The position numbers and the translations under genes were made by a program. A stretch of 64,000 nucleotides of DNA from Undaria pinnatifida (lineage: Eukaryota > Sar > Phaeophyceae > Laminariales > Alariaceae). The notes under the pieces are model-generated. The model had not been told where the DNA came from, ran no database searches, and saw only the letters and a list, made by a program, of their open reading frames with translations. Below, one piece after another: positions 1 to 11,516 of this stretch. Numbering within the stretch: the stretch's first letter is position 1; every line of letters starts with the position of its first letter. Location of the stretch: the NCBI GenBank assembly GCA_012845835.1, contig JABAKD010000029.1, forward strand, positions 13,221,892-13,285,891. The letters are read 5' to 3'.

Positions 1-318
1 TGTACTGTACGGCATTCCAGGCATAAGTAAGGTGTGCAAGCGAACAAACCCTGACCAGTCCATCCACCCACAAACCATCCGCCATACATTCGTACGATAG
101 AGCAGTATATTGAAAACAAATATATAAAATAGATACGAGCATTAGGTTGGATCTAGCTTAAAATTCCCCACCTGGAGCAAAAATATCAACACCAACCATA
201 CTAGTGGACACAAACTAAATATATTAAATACTGCAAGTACAAAAAATAAAAAAAACAAAATAACAGGACCCCTCCCAAAGCTCACCCACATATATAGTAG
301 ACTACAAGTACCAACAAT

Positions 319-371
319 GCAGCATGCCAAGATGAGTATCGACCTAAATTCCTCGAACTCACAGCTGACGT
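319..371 (-). repeat. 50-nt foldable dispersed repeat, copy 1
   Basis: Reverse-strand copy of the family whose consensus starts GTCAGCTGTGAGT and ends near TTTGCAAGCTG. The outer CAGCT/AGCTG and inner GAGT/ACTC pairs could form a stem. Other copies lie at 1275, 12701, 31450, 50176, 50353 and 52322. Confidence 0.65.
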
Positions 372-844
372 CGTTAGAACAATTTTATAAAACATAACGG
401 GGAAGTATAGATACCGCTGTGTATATATACTCGTATTAATGAAAATGTGGAAAGCATTGCTAAACGCTCCTGTGACGCGTTCGTTACCCTCCGGCCAACG
501 CAGTCCTCCAAGTGAACGTGGAGGTTTTCGTGACACTTCCAAATAAGTACACGCACGGGAAGCAACGAAGGCGACGGGCACGGGCCAAAAAAGAGCGCTC
601 TACAAGTATAAATAGAGTGTTTGCGTTAAGAAAAAAAGTGGACGTAATTCAATCAGGCTTGACTTGACAAATGCCAGATTCACTCCGGCATGCATTCGGC
701 TGAGTTTGCCATCGAAATTCCACAAACAAAAAAACACAAAAATTAAGGCACAAAAAAAGTGCCATCCGGTGATGTGTGCAGAATCCACGCACAGCAGCAT
801 CGATGTTCTGAACGCACAACACTATTGGAACACGCGTACGAGAG

Positions 845-945
845 AGTGAGAACAGCAGCAGCAGCACAACAGCAGCAGCACAACAGCAGCAGCACAGCAG
901 AGGCACAACAGCAGCAGCACCGCAGCCGCAGCAGCGGCGGGGGCG
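845..945 (+). repeat. imperfect AGC/CAA microsatellite
   Basis: About 100 bases of imperfect AGC trinucleotides interrupted by ACA. A similar but shorter tract follows at 1065-1130. It would read as polyglutamine or polyserine, but no gene context supports translation. Confidence 0.8.
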
Positions 946-1274
946 GCGGTGGCTGGCCCCGCGAGATGAATTGCGGAACCGCAGCTCGGCCTGGCTCATC
1001 GCCACGATCATGATCACCAAAATGAACAACAATAGCCAGTTTTTTATTTTTAGAAACGCAAGAAACACCAGCAGCAGCCGCCGCACAACAACCTCAGCAA
1101 AGCAGTAGCTTCACCGCAGCCCCAGCCGCGGCAGCAGGAGCGGCGGGGGCGTAGGTGGCGATGGCCCAGCAAGATGAATTGCGCCAAAGCAGCTCGGGCT
1201 GGCTCAATCAGTCACCACGATCACCACAAGAACAGATAACAGTCACCTTTTGATTTTGGAAAAATTGAATAGCG

Positions 1275-1330
1275 TCAGCTGTGAGTACGACCAATTGAAT
1301 GGTTGAAGCTCAACTTTGCAAGCTGCGTGG
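1275..1330 (+). repeat. 50-nt foldable dispersed repeat, copy 2
   Basis: It contains GTCAGCTGTGAGTACGACC, then CTCAACTTTGCAAGCTGCG, followed by GGTACAT. The copy at 50176 has almost the same sequence and the same GGTACAT continuation. Confidence 0.7.
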
Positions 1331-1667
1331 TACATCTATATTTATTTTACGATATGGTGTTCGTGAAATAAACCTACGATACGGCTGTTAATGCACAGTT
1401 ATTAGTTGCACACATTTTACGGAAGGTCGTTCGTGCATGATTTGATTCATAGAAACAAACGCAAGATACACCAACAGCAGCCGCAGCACAGCAATAGTAG
1501 CGGCGGAAGCTTCGGCGACAGCGTTGTGGTATAGCGGCGGTGGATAAAAAAAATCAGCACCACCAAATAAATACAACATCACGCAGCAGCATAGAACGAG
1601 GTCATCGTAGTTAGCGCGGGAGCGCCGGCTCACTAGCACCTGTGTTGCCTTACTTTATTTATTTTTT

Positions 1668-1790
1668 CTCGCACTTCTACTTTCCAGCTTCTGGACAAGC
1701 CGTGGTCACAAGTGTCGTCTCTTCTCTCCCCCGGTTCTTGCATTCAATTTTTATCGGGCATAGGGTTCAGCAATCCCACTGCTCGTCGAT
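1668..1790 (+). repeat. dispersed repeat paired with 55944-56050
   Basis: Both copies share CTTCCAGCTTCTGGACA, a CCGTGGTC block, GTGTCGTCT, a C-rich stretch and ATAGGGTTCAGCA in the same order. The partner lies just beyond the 3' side of the decayed minus-strand Ty3/gypsy copy, so this may be retroelement flank or LTR sequence. That link is inference. Confidence 0.5.
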
Positions 1791-2244
1791 TTTAATTCAT
1801 CGAGTATACACACCCCTGAGGTTGCGCGTACGCGCCATGCTTCCTTAGCTACCCTTGTGGTGGTTTGCATCAAGGTTGGGTTGTGTCTACCGCTGCCAAG
1901 CACGGCGCACAGCGAGCAGTGTCTGTGTGCGGCCGTGTGGGTTGTGCCCTCGTGCCCTGACTGTTGTGCCGTTACCTGGAGAGCGACGACGGTGTTAAGC
2001 GCGGTACATGTAGGCCAGTCTGCTGTAGATACTGTACGTAGGACATACCGTACGTGGCAACGCTGAAAGTACATGCGTAGCTCCATCACAGCTGCTGCTG
2101 TACATATCACACGTGCTGCTGTAGAATACGTAGCTCTCTTATCTTTTACCTTCCTCCCCCGTCATCAGTTGTTGTTTTTTTAGATAGCAGTTTTCGACGA
2201 AAAGTCTGTCATCAGATATTTTTCATGGACGGCAGTTTTCGACG

Positions 2245-2665
2245 AAGCCTGGGTGGCATGTGTTCTTTGGGGCGTTTCAATTTTCTCTCAGATCCCGAGC
2301 ACGCAGTCTCCCGTGCAGGCGTCCACAGTGGCGACGCCGGCCAGGTAGACCACCCCCCCCATCGGTCGTAGGCGAGAGAACACCTACTGGAAAAAAAATC
2401 GCGAAAAAAATCGTCGAACTTACAGCTGACGTCCTTATAATAATTAGGCCCTGTCGGTAGCAAAAACGCACCAAAACGCTCCCAGCGCAGGATTTTTCGG
2501 AGATCGCGTCGTAGACCTCGACATCACGGCCTCGCGCAGGCGCTACGGCGCTGAGCGGGCGGATCCGCGACGCCGGCCGCTGCAGGCGAGGCGGGGGCAC
2601 GCCGCAGCGAAGAAACCGCGCCGAAAGGCGCTCAGAGGCGGGTGAGGTCCGCAAAAGAAACAAAG
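2245..2665. repeat. low-copy duplicated segment, copy A (possible pseudogene)
   Basis: Paired with 51168-51535. Both copies share a GCCTGGGTGGCATGTGTTCT block, a GCGACGCCGGCCAGGTA block that would suit an exon end plus splice donor, and about 150 bp starting GATTTTTCGGAGATC. On + one frame reads FFGDRVVDLD then YGAERAD then KKPRRKALRGG, and on - another reads VAPARGRDVEVYDAISEKS. Both frames have counterparts in the other copy, so the coding strand, if any, is unresolved. No known domain is recognised. Confidence 0.45.
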
Positions 2666-3672
2666 TGTCAGATCAGCCTAAGGACTATGATAGGTAAATT
2701 TATACCTGGCAAAAAATATCTGGTACAACACATATGCTGCTAGAGCTGCACACACTGGTGGATGCACGTTGAATGCCACAAAACACAAAAAAACCATAGA
2801 CGCAAAGATGTACATAAGGAGACGATACTTTTGCCCTTTGACCGACGGCAGATTTCCAATAATTTCCCTTGATCGACGCCAAGTACTAGGTTTTAGTGTA
2901 GAACGATGGGTTGTACGACCTTCACCGGACGTTTTCCCTTGACTGACCGTCTCATGACATCTATGGCACAGACTGGTTGAAATGCTGGCGCCGACGTGGC
3001 TAGTTGACGTTCATGCCACCGCCGCCCTCTGGTATTTCATGCTGTTTTCCCGGTTTAGGGCTGTTATGCCACAAAACACGAAGGTATAGACTGCTGTGGC
3101 CACAGTCGTCGGGAGACAAACACATCGATCACAATCAGAACAGCACGTATTCGTAGAGCAGGTCTGTTCGTTTGTGATTAGTTGTTCTCGGTTTCTCTGT
3201 TCACGGCCGTCTGTGACCACATAATTTGTTTCTCTCTAGGATGAAGACTAGGGATGAACACTGGACGCTGGGTAGAAATAACCGATTTAACGTAAAGACA
3301 CACGTGAGTACGTGGCAGCTCATCCATTGGAACGGGTAGGATATCCAATCACGCTACACTACGAGTTATCAGTATATCTCTAGGATGAGATGCCAGCACG
3401 GACACTGAATGCTAACGTTTCTTCCCACTGGTTGCGAAGGTTTTCCTTTCTCCGGCATGCGCCTTCATCTTTATCGCGCATAGGCTGCCCATTGTTTGTG
3501 TACCAGTCATGTATGCTCGTCGATTGTCATGGATTTAGCTAACTCACACTCTCGCGCTCAATTTTCACCCAAGAACAATCCCTACGAGCACGAGCATGCA
3601 CTCGAGGAGACTTGAACCAACGACATTGACCATAGCAAGGACGACATTGACCATAGCAAGGACGACATCTAC
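2666..3672. other. no gene recognised
   Basis: I see no conserved coding signal. Just before the LINE fragment, at about 3620-3665, a 21-bp unit (AAGGACGACATTGACCATAGC) is imperfectly repeated two or three times. Confidence 0.5.
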
Positions 3673-3940
3673 CTATCAATATACTACGCCAGAGCTACTG
3701 CTGTGGGAAGTGCTGGCACGCTTCTGTGTACCAGCCATGATGCTCGCAGTTATCCGCCAGTTCCCCGACGGCATGCGGTCTCGCGTGCGTACGGACGACG
3801 GTGAGCACTCAGAATGGTTTGACGCCACGAGGGAACTTCGGCACGGTTGCGTGCTGTCGCCGTTGATGTTCAACGTGACCTTCGCCGCAACGTTACACGT
3901 TGTCCTCGTTCGCTTGAGCGAGGGCGTAGGCATCGTGTAG
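3673..3940 (+). pseudogene. non-LTR retrotransposon (LINE) reverse-transcriptase fragment
   Basis: One open frame carries the middle of a non-LTR reverse transcriptase: [14 protein letters not shown], then [20 protein letters not shown], then [12 protein letters not shown]. The last block corresponds to the conserved RQGCVLSPLLFN-type motif of LINE reverse transcriptases, with the usual glutamine replaced by histidine. The frame stops at 3938-3940, before the catalytic FADD/YADD box. The N-terminal endonuclease and the rest of the polymerase are absent, so this is a dead, 5'-truncated and 3'-broken copy. Recognition is by motif memory, not by a database search. Confidence 0.8.
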
Positions 3941-4134
3941 AGTCTAGCCCACCTCGACGACCATATAGTCCCGTGATCAGGTGAAGGCATCCCCCACTCC
4001 GATCACTCCCTACTCCTTCATTCTCATATTTCTCCTTCTACTTCTTTTCTTTCCATGCTTTGGGCACATAAGCACCACTTTCAAACTTTTTTTTTTCTTC
4101 TTTCCATCCTCCGGCGGATGAGGAAAAATAAAGG

Positions 4135-4224
4135 TCAACCCTTTTAACAACTGGAAACCCGTTTCTGGGGACAATTTTTTTGGGTTTAGTATAGGGAGGG
4201 GTTCGGGGGCTCTAAAGGGGTTAA
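4135..4224 (-). repeat. 90-bp TTAA inverted-repeat element, copy 1
   Basis: Minus-strand copy of a family with complementary ends (AACCCCTTTA and TAAAGGGGTT), next to TTAA, around a core containing CCCCTCCCTATACTAA and CGGGTTTCCAGTTG. Six copies occur in the window. Confidence 0.75.
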
Positions 4225-4678
4225 GCTCACCACACTTCCATGTATTTTCGGATGGGGAAACACAAAGGTTAAGCTCACCACACTTCCATGTATTTTCTTT
4301 CACGTTGTGTTTCCATTCAACTCATTTGTTCTTTTTTCTTCTTCACAAATGATCTCAATTAACATACACTTCGGAGCCACCTCTGCAGCTCATATCAGAG
4401 AGTCAGAGCCTCGGTACACATCATCCCTTCAGGTTATGAGCCTCGTCGCCTTTGATCTACCTATCGACTGGCATCATGCAACGGCGTCCCGCTGAGTTCG
4501 CCAAGCTTTTCCAAGAAGTTCGAAGAACGGTCTCCACTTTCTGCAGTGCGGAGTAATTTTCTTCAAAAATCAAGATCAGCCTCGACATCGAGACATCGCA
4601 TCTACGAGTACGCCAAGTACTCCAGGGACATGCGATCACGCGTGTAGCCAGTGGCCCTTGCGATGTGCTCACCCCACG

Positions 4679-4950
4679 AATCATACCAGATAATGTACCG
4701 AATATATTTCCATGCTTGGAGGTGGTCCGCACATTTTTCATCAGTTCTTCCAAAACGCCCGGCGAAGCCGCGCTCGGGTCGGAGCCCTAGCCTTGGGTTA
4801 GTGTTGGTGTTGGTGTTAGGGTTAGTTGGGGTGAGTCGACGCCCTCTCGCGATTTGGCAAAAAATGACGAAAAAAAAACACAAGAACACAAAAAACAGCC
4901 TTCGAAACCTCTTAAAAGTGAAATATATTTGGTACTTTATCTGGTACGAT
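4679..4950 (+). mobile_element. MITE-like element with TACCAGATAA ends, copy 1
   Basis: The left end (ATCATACCAGATAATGTACC then AATATATTTC) is matched in reverse complement at the right end (GAAATATATTTGGTAC then TATCTGGTACGAT), giving terminal inverted repeats of about 30 bp. The interior holds a degenerate telomere-like GTTAGGGTTAG stretch at 4797-4832. It has no coding capacity. Related copies lie at 6502-6821 and 23354-23612. Confidence 0.7.
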
Positions 4951-5019
4951 TTGTGGGACAAACCCGGTCAGGGCGCCTGCCTGCGTGTAGCAGGTAAGGA
5001 GTCCGGTTTCACGCTATTA

Positions 5020-5085
5020 CCACGCGCGAAGTCGATATCAAAACCGTATTCTACCGCTAGACCACGCGCGACATACGTCAAATAA
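5020..5085 (-). repeat. tRNA-like fragment (A-box half)
   Basis: The minus strand reads GCGTGGTCTAGCGGTAGAAT, which fits a tRNA D-arm and internal A box. The anticodon arm and a good T-arm do not follow, so this is a tRNA-derived SINE relic or pseudo-tRNA rather than a functional tRNA. Confidence 0.4.
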
Positions 5086-5499
5086 ATCTGTCCTCGTGCA
5101 ATTTTAAATAATACGACGAGTACATCTATACGCGCTGCAACACGCCGCCAGGTCGTTGTCGAGTCAGCTACGAATCGTAGCGTCGGGGGCATCACCTCCT
5201 GCCCATACGGAGCTTCTACGCCTATACGGGGCATCTCGGAAATCACTTCCTGCCTACACAGGACTTCTACGTCTATACGGGCCATTCACCTCCATCAACT
5301 GCTTTCAACGTTTTCACGCTACTGCTGTAGTCTCAGACTCGGAGAAGCGGGGCATTTTTCTTCCAGCAACTGCACTCACGCTTGTGGCAGAGTACTGATA
5401 GACCATGCGTCAATTATCCTATTCCTACAGCAGTAAGGCAATTCGAAACCCGATATGGATGCTGCCCCCAACCTTGGTTGGATGGCGGCGTCACCTGCT

Positions 5500-5850
5500 G
5501 TGTTGCTAGTTGCTGTCTGTCACTCTGTTGTGCTTGGTTTTTCATTTGGGTTGTGTCGTTCTGTTTACCTGCTTCTTTCCAAGTGCTTCTCCTTTTGGCT
5601 TATTCTTCGCATATTTTCGTGTTTTATTTTGCATAATATCAGAGCCTTGTGTCTTGTGTGCTGGCTTGCACTTTTATTTGGGCCCGCGTGCTCATTGCGG
5701 TTGGCAGCGCACGGCCAATTCACCTGGCTTTATTTACAATGCGTGTATCTGTCTAATAGTTTGTAACCACAGAGGTCGTCTCTTCATGAGGCATCAGCAA
5801 GGACACCGGTTGTGCTGGATGTACGTAGATTGGATGAGGAGAAAAAAAAA
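5500..5850 (-). repeat. LINE-related fragment
   Basis: It aligns with 12310-12515 through GTGTGCTGGCTTGCA, CTCATTGCGGTTGGCA, a CCACAGAGGTCG block and GGTTGTGCTGGATGTA. The partner lies directly upstream (on the minus strand) of a recognisable LINE-like C-terminal coding segment, so this is taken as a further piece of that element. No intact frame is present. Confidence 0.45.
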
Positions 5851-5957
5851 AGTAACGTCAAGAACACCCGCACACAAGCACACACCGCTTAAAATGTACA
5901 CTAGCCTACCGATGGTCAAATTATCATCTCACCATACAACCACTTTGCTCGATTGAA

Positions 5958-6205
5958 CCAGCTCGACGAGGTCATCACGATTATTCGCTCACCACGCACG
6001 CCACGTGTATAACTACTACAGCAAGGACCAATAAAGCCACGTGGAACAAGCAAGGGTTCTACAACACGGCGGCCCATTTTGCTTGGACCAGCTCGTCGAG
6101 GTTCATCACGATTACTCGCTGACCACGCATGCCACGACTATAACTATTACAAGAACGACCAGGAAGCCACGTGGAACATGCAAAGGTTGAACTACACGGC
6201 ACAAC
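5958..6205 (+). repeat. tandem duplication of about 130 bp with coding-like frame
   Basis: Two adjacent units start ACCAGCTCG(A/T)CGAGGT. Each contains a frame reading YNYY(S/K)(K/N)DQ followed by (K/E)ATWN; unit 1 is interrupted by a stop or frameshift, while unit 2 stays open into about 6330 (VTTGYSRVVVARDRGTLECG). Conservation of the peptide between units hints at a former coding sequence. I do not recognise the family. Confidence 0.35.
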
Positions 6206-6402
6206 ACGGCGACGATGTGACAACGGGATACAGCAGAGTCGTGGTCGCGCGAGACCGTGGTACTCTTGAGTGCGGCGAAACTCGCTTGGCACGACCTCCT
6301 CCTACAAAGAACCGCACTACCAGGTACCAGGTATATACAAAAAAAAAAATACCTGGTATGGATATATATATATATATATATATTATAAAAATTAAAATAC
6401 AC

Positions 6403-6450
6403 ACCAGCTGTGAGATCGAATATTTTGTCGAAACTCGTCTTTGCAAATAA
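6403..6450 (+). repeat. hairpin-family repeat fragment
   Basis: CCAGCTGTGAGATCGAA, then TTTTGTCGAAACTCGTC, then TTTGCAAA. It is preceded by the same TATAAAAATTAAAA leader seen beside the copy near 55.2 kb. It lies between two AT dinucleotide runs. Confidence 0.65.
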
Positions 6451-6501
6451 TATATATATATATATATACCCTGGGAATATTTCGACCGGTCTTTGCTCCA
6501 C

Positions 6502-6821
6502 AAATCACACCAGATCAAGTCCAAAATACGTTTCACTTTGTGGAGTTTTTTTAGACTGTTTTTGATTCATGTGTTTTTCCCCCATAAAATCTCGAGAGGG
6601 CGTCGACCCATCCTACGATGTGACCACGGACTTGATTATGCGAGTTAATGTAAGAACAACAACAACAACAACAACTAAACCCTAGCCCTAACCCCAACAC
6701 TAACCGAGGCTAACAAGGCCCCGACCCGAGCGCGAACGCGCGGCGCGTTTTGGAAAAACTAAGAAAAGTTGTGCGGACCACCTAAAAAAATCGAAACATG
6801 CTTGGTTTTATCTGGTAAGAT
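6502..6821 (-). mobile_element. MITE-like element with TACCAGATAA ends, copy 3 (decayed)
   Basis: Reverse-oriented relative of 4679-4950. It keeps an ACCAGATC-type left end, the telomere-like CTAAACCCTAGCCCTAACCC block at 6675-6694, a GCGCG-rich block, the GTGCGGACCACCT block and a TTTTATCTGGTAAGAT right end. An (AAC)n stretch at 6656-6674 looks inserted or expanded. Confidence 0.6.
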
Positions 6822-6850
6822 TGGTGGTTTGGGTTTAGTAGTTCTGTTTT

Positions 6851-6939
6851 CAAACCCTTTAGACCCCCCGAACCCCTCCCTATACTAACTCCGAGTAATT
6901 TTGTCCCCAAAAACGGGTTTCCAGTTGTGAAGGGGTTAA
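6851..6939 (+). repeat. 90-bp TTAA inverted-repeat element, copy 2
   Basis: Plus-strand copy: AACCCTTTAGA, CCCCTCCCTATACTAA, CGGGTTTCCAGTTG, then AAGGGGTTAA. Confidence 0.75.
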
Positions 6940-7580
6940 CGGCCCGTGCGATCGAAGACCTACTCGACCAACCACTACTTGTGTGTGCTGTCGTGTGGGT
7001 TTTCCGTTCCTAACGGCCCGCTCATATAGGGGACCCCCCACAATTGCTAAACGATTAATGATACCATGATTTCGTTTCTAACGGCCCGTGCGCGCGGGAA
7101 AATCACCGCTAATCGACCACTACCTTGCGCGTGCTTTTGGGTGGTTTTTCCGTTTCTAACAACCAGCTCCTGCCGGGGACCCACCTCGACTGCCAAACGA
7201 TCATGGATGTGGTGATTTCCGTTTCTAACGGCCCGCTCATATCGGGATTATGCCACCACTGACCGACCACTATGTGTTTGTGCTTTCGGATAGTCCTGTT
7301 TCTAACAGCCCGTTCATATCGGGAACCCACCACGATTGCTAAACGATAATTGAGTGTGATGATTTCCGTTTCTAACGGCCTGTGCGATCGTGATTATGCC
7401 ATCACTAATCGACCAACACCTACGCGTGCCTTCGGGTGGTTCCGTTTCAAACGGCGTGCGATCGGGAACCCACCTTGAAGGCTCAAAACGATTAATATGT
7501 AATGATTCCGTTCCAAACGGCCCGTGCGATCGGGAGTATGTGCCATTAACAATCGACCACTGCTGTGTCCTCTTCCCTTC
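6940..7580 (+). repeat. dimeric satellite of about 145 bp
   Basis: About nine diverged half-units of 65-80 bp, each starting CCGTTTCTAACGGCCCGT(G/T)C. They alternate between an A type (GGGAACCCACCACGATTGC then AAACGATTAAT) and a B type (ATTATGCCACCACTAATCGA then a CGTGCTTTCGGGTGG block). The higher-order unit is therefore an A-B dimer of about 145 bp present four to five times. Confidence 0.75.
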
Positions 7581-7599
7581 CGTTTGCCTATCCGCCGTG

Positions 7600-10240
7600 G
7601 AATTTTGCGAGAGGATGGGCGGGAAAAAAAACCCAACTTGACGACTCCCTGACGTCCCTTGTCTTCTGCCCCGGTCCTCTTATACTCGTGCAGGGCCTCG
7701 CCCGTTAGCTACTTATTTTTTGGCTATTCGCTGCACCGACGATCCCCCGCTTCACACCGCTCTACAGCAGTTGCTTGTTGGTATCTGACCTCTCGATCTT
7801 CCTTTCTCACAATTATCCGGAACTTTCAGTTTCTCCAAAGTACCCCGTGCCCAACATCCTGCACCCTACATCGGAAAACCCCGAGATTTCCCGTTCTTCT
7901 GCTGTTCTATCTTTTTACCCGTTCGCCCCCAAACACCACGTTGCCCCGACGACAACCTTCCTCGTTGAGGACACCGCAAGAAGGCTATGAAGGAACGGCA
8001 CTAACAAGAGACTACGAATCAAACGCGAAACAACTGTCGGGTGGAGTGTGTCTCCAGCGCGGGTTGGAGACCTCATTGCTATCACCGCCGTGTACCAGGT
8101 AACACGCAAGAAAACACACCCCGTCCAATCAATTTCAGAGCCGGTTTTCCTTTACACAGAGGGGGGGCAGACAGAAGAAAAATGGCGGCGATAGGATGTT
8201 CGCCATTTTCCAACTTCTGTTGGGATGGAAAAACGCCGTGGCAGTGGCGTTGAAACCGACGAAGATCATAACCGAAGGCTAACCGAACCAACCCACAAAT
8301 AAATTAGGATAGAAAGATCAATACATGCTGCATGAGAAAAATATTTACCAAAACAAGAAAAAAATGCTGATTTTTGGTGGGCTGGGCTGGCCTTGGATTG
8401 TGACGTTCGACGGTCTCAATACTATTCTTGATACATTTTCCTACCCAACTCCTACCCAACCAAAGTTGGTACATCACGAACACCACATTACGAAGATCTC
8501 GTCGAAATATTTTCGTAGACGCGTCGAATTTCCGTCGCCGACAAGACCAGTATTGGGCATTCGTCCCAGGTTGTGTATTTATCTAGCGTGAGGCATCATA
8601 CGGTCATAACAAATAAGCTTGAGCGAGGCGTTTCTCCAGCGCCGGGCTGAAGACATCATTGCTATGATATGAATCGAATAGACAACTCCAATCCATCCAT
8701 TTCCTACCAGGCATTAAATTATAGAGTGAGGCGAGACGGAAAAATTGAGTGGTATTTCCATCTGCACTCGACGTTTTCGACGGCCATACCGCAATATAAC
8801 GCAACAACCTATCCTCGGGTGGTCTGTCTCTCCGGTGGGTGGGGGGACTGGAGGTTTCGTTGCTACCGTAAACTCATCTGCTTCACACCAGGTAGATGGT
8901 GCTAGGTACTTGATTTAAGAGTAGCAGGTAAGGCGAAGCGGGTATTCATTATGTGGCGGCTTTTGTTGCTGCAAATTATTGCAGTCATCGTTGTGGCGGG
9001 TGTTGTGTCCGGGGGGACTGGAGGCCATTCACGAGCAAGATCATTCGGTTCATCATTGACAGCTCTAATAATCGATGGTTCAGGACTTGCGGTCGCCATC
9101 GACGCGAGCGTTTCGCGCAAGGTTGGGAGAGACATCAATAACAGAATAACATCACGAAGGGATCCAAGAACACTTTGGTTCTGGGGATAAGTCTCGCACC
9201 GCTTTCTTGGTGACGACTTTTTTTCGCTTTTTCGCTTGCATCCCCGCCAGGTAGTATTGCGACTCAAACATTTGCCGTCACTTTCCTCTAGTTCGGGGTA
9301 GATTTACCTGGTACATGCGTTGTACTCCTCGTTTTTTGCGCATTTCTTGTGTAAACTGAAGCCTTTTTGTTGTGAAGTTAGAAACTTATGTGAATCTAGG
9401 TATTTTTTTCGCGTTTTTTTCCCGTAAAATGAAGCCAAATGACGTGTTTTGCGCCTCCGGCGGCGCCTTCAGCGGGATCCTCCGGAGGTCCTCCGACGGG
9501 CCCTCCGGGGGTGCCTCCAGCGGGACCCCCTCTGCCGGGGGGAGGACTTCTTGGCTCGCTTCGCTCGCCTGACTTTAGTCGCGAAATGAAACCGACTCAC
9601 AGCCCTAGCGATTTTATTTTTCGATAGAGTATACATTAATCGTACCGTATGCATTTCCAACTGCTGTTACCACTATACTACTATACCACTATACTACCAT
9701 AGTATATGAAAAGAGCTCATCAGTGCTCTATTATTTCTGGTACGTTCATGAAAAAACTACCATGGTATCTGCTTTCAACCTTGGGTCCTTTTCAATTTCT
9801 TCTGTAAACTGGTGTACACAAGTATCGCTGTTTGTATCATAGTACAGTAGCCCCTCAAGAGTTCCAGCGACCTGAACCAGATACGAGTACCTCTCAATTT
9901 CTACCACAACACGAGCGCCCGTTTTGGTTGTAGAGTGTTAGCCCATAATGTATTCGTTCAATAAACAGTTTGTAGGCAGTTCACCGATCACGCTTGCCTA
10001 TACTGAATCGTAGCTACAGCAGTATAACGAATCACGCCTACTGGATGGAGTTCAGGGGTTCCAACCCCCGTGCAACCGTGAAAACACCTTCGATCCCCGA
10101 ACGATCAAAAGCCCGACCGTCGCAAGTTGGCGGAATCCGATGAGCATCAACCACCATGAGATCAAAGGAGATGCCAAACCCTAAAAGCGATTACGGTCTA
10201 CCTCTGGTATTGTCTATACCAAAACACATGAAGTCTACAC
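7600..10240. other. no gene recognised
   Basis: Only short frames are open. A Pro/Gly-rich frame at 9439-9627 comes from a GC-rich quasi-repeat (CCTCCGG and CCTCCAGCGGG units) and has no supporting context. TACCAGGTA oligomers occur at 8093 and 9305. Confidence 0.5.
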
Positions 10241-10242
10241 TT

Positions 10243-10350
10243 CAGCTGTGTGAGATAGCGGGATTTTGTCGAAAATCATCATGACGGGGTGAGTGTGATC
10301 GGATGTACACATATACATACAGCGATTGCGCGTGCTGCGGGGTGTTCCAT
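10243..10350 (+). repeat. hairpin-family repeat fragment
   Basis: CAGCTGTGTGAGATAGC, then TTTTGTCGAAAATCATC, followed by TGATCGGATGTA and GCGCGTGCTGCGGGGTGT. This corresponds to the first 100 bp of the 330-bp element at 20826. Confidence 0.55.
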
Positions 10351-11427
10351 GTGAGCATTTGCATGTTCTGCGAACAAGACAAGAGAAATAACAAGCAGTG
10401 CGCCTTTACCTCGTTGGGACCTGAGCGCCAAAACTTGACCAATACAACTCACGTTTACACATATAGACTAGTAGCATAGACACTTCGAAGCAAAGCGGGC
10501 CTCTTGGGTATCGGTGGTACAACAAGATGCATGACATCATCGAGCCCGTTCGTAGAGCTGCGCACTGACCGGAGATGGTGGATAACATCCAGTGATACAC
10601 AAATAATAAATATTGGACACTTCCAACCATTTTACCCAAGTTATGTATTATTAATGGGGGGCGCTTCGACCGGTATTGGGTATGGGTCAGGGTTATTTCC
10701 ACGGTTTTAATGTAAGAAACCCCCCATAACATCGCACTTCTTGTGAAAAATATGTCGGGAGACCTGTCAACGTGAAGCTTTATGTCTTGTCAAAGGAAAC
10801 CTCCATGTCTAGACATGTTGACCCCAATCTCCGGCGTAAAAACGCCTCATTATCTGTATGGAAACCCCTTATCTATGTTATTTGTTACCTAGTGGCCTGG
10901 TGGTTGTTACACTGCCATGCCGAGCGAGCAGCACAGCATGCGTCTTGTCTTGTCGTTGGTCGCTATCATATACTCGGGCCTCCAAAAGAGTTCAACCATG
11001 TGCGCGTATCGTAAACCGTACCAGGTATATGATCCGAAGTACCAAAGGGTATCAGTACACGCATCGTGACAGACACCCCGTCGGGCGATTTTCTTGCCGC
11101 TTCTTTCTTGTCAACAGGGCTCTAGAAGAGATGCCCCCCAAAGCCACCAATCGGATGGTGCGTGCCCAATTTGTTTGGGACAAAATTGACTCTCAATTTC
11201 ACCCAGGAGTGTGCGTTACCGTGTGTGATCTTTTGTTAATGTTGTGTTACATTGAGCGTTACCAGTACAGGTTACGCGTGAGCACACGCCCCATCATACC
11301 CCTTCCATCGTTTTCCTCCTTCAAGTCAACTCTCTGCGCAGAAGACGCCGCCGCCGTCATAGAGGGTCTGCACCACGGTGGGCACCAGCCACTAATATCA
11401 CACTAAATAAATGCGAAAGCAATTGAG
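10351..11427. other. no gene recognised
   Basis: A 182-codon frame (10858-11406) is the longest here but has no domain, splice partner or composition bias that sets it apart from chance frames in this window. A TACCAGGTA oligomer lies at 11019. Confidence 0.4.
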
Positions 11428-11516
11428 TTGACCCTTTTAGAGCCCCCAATCCCCTCCCTATACTAAATCCAAGTAATTTTGTCCCCAAAACGGGTTTCCA
11501 GTGGTAAAGGGGTTAA
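11428..11516 (+). repeat. 90-bp TTAA inverted-repeat element, copy 3
   Basis: Plus-strand copy bounded by TTGACCCTTTTAG and TAAAGGGGTTAA. Confidence 0.75.

Larger units (their letters stand above)
1..2090. other. gene-poor stretch with short repeats
   Basis: I see no supportable gene here. Open frames are short, overlap each other and lack splice or domain support. The stretch holds two copies of the 50-nt foldable repeat (319-371 and 1275-1330), an AGC-rich simple-sequence tract (845-945) and a segment duplicated near 56 kb. Confidence 0.6.

Noticed and set aside
331..371. Possible hammerhead ribozyme in the 50-nt repeat (GATGAG near GAA on the minus strand, GTC at the end)
   Set aside because: The conserved CUGAUGA and GAAA core boxes are not both present and the stems pair in a different order, so the fold does not match a hammerhead.
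3575..3625. tRNA on the minus strand (GGTTCAAGTCTCC B-box match)
   Set aside because: Isolated T-arm-like match with no A box at a suitable distance.
10858..11406. 182-residue protein on +
   Set aside because: No domain, no signal sequence, and similar chance frames occur in clearly non-coding repeats nearby.
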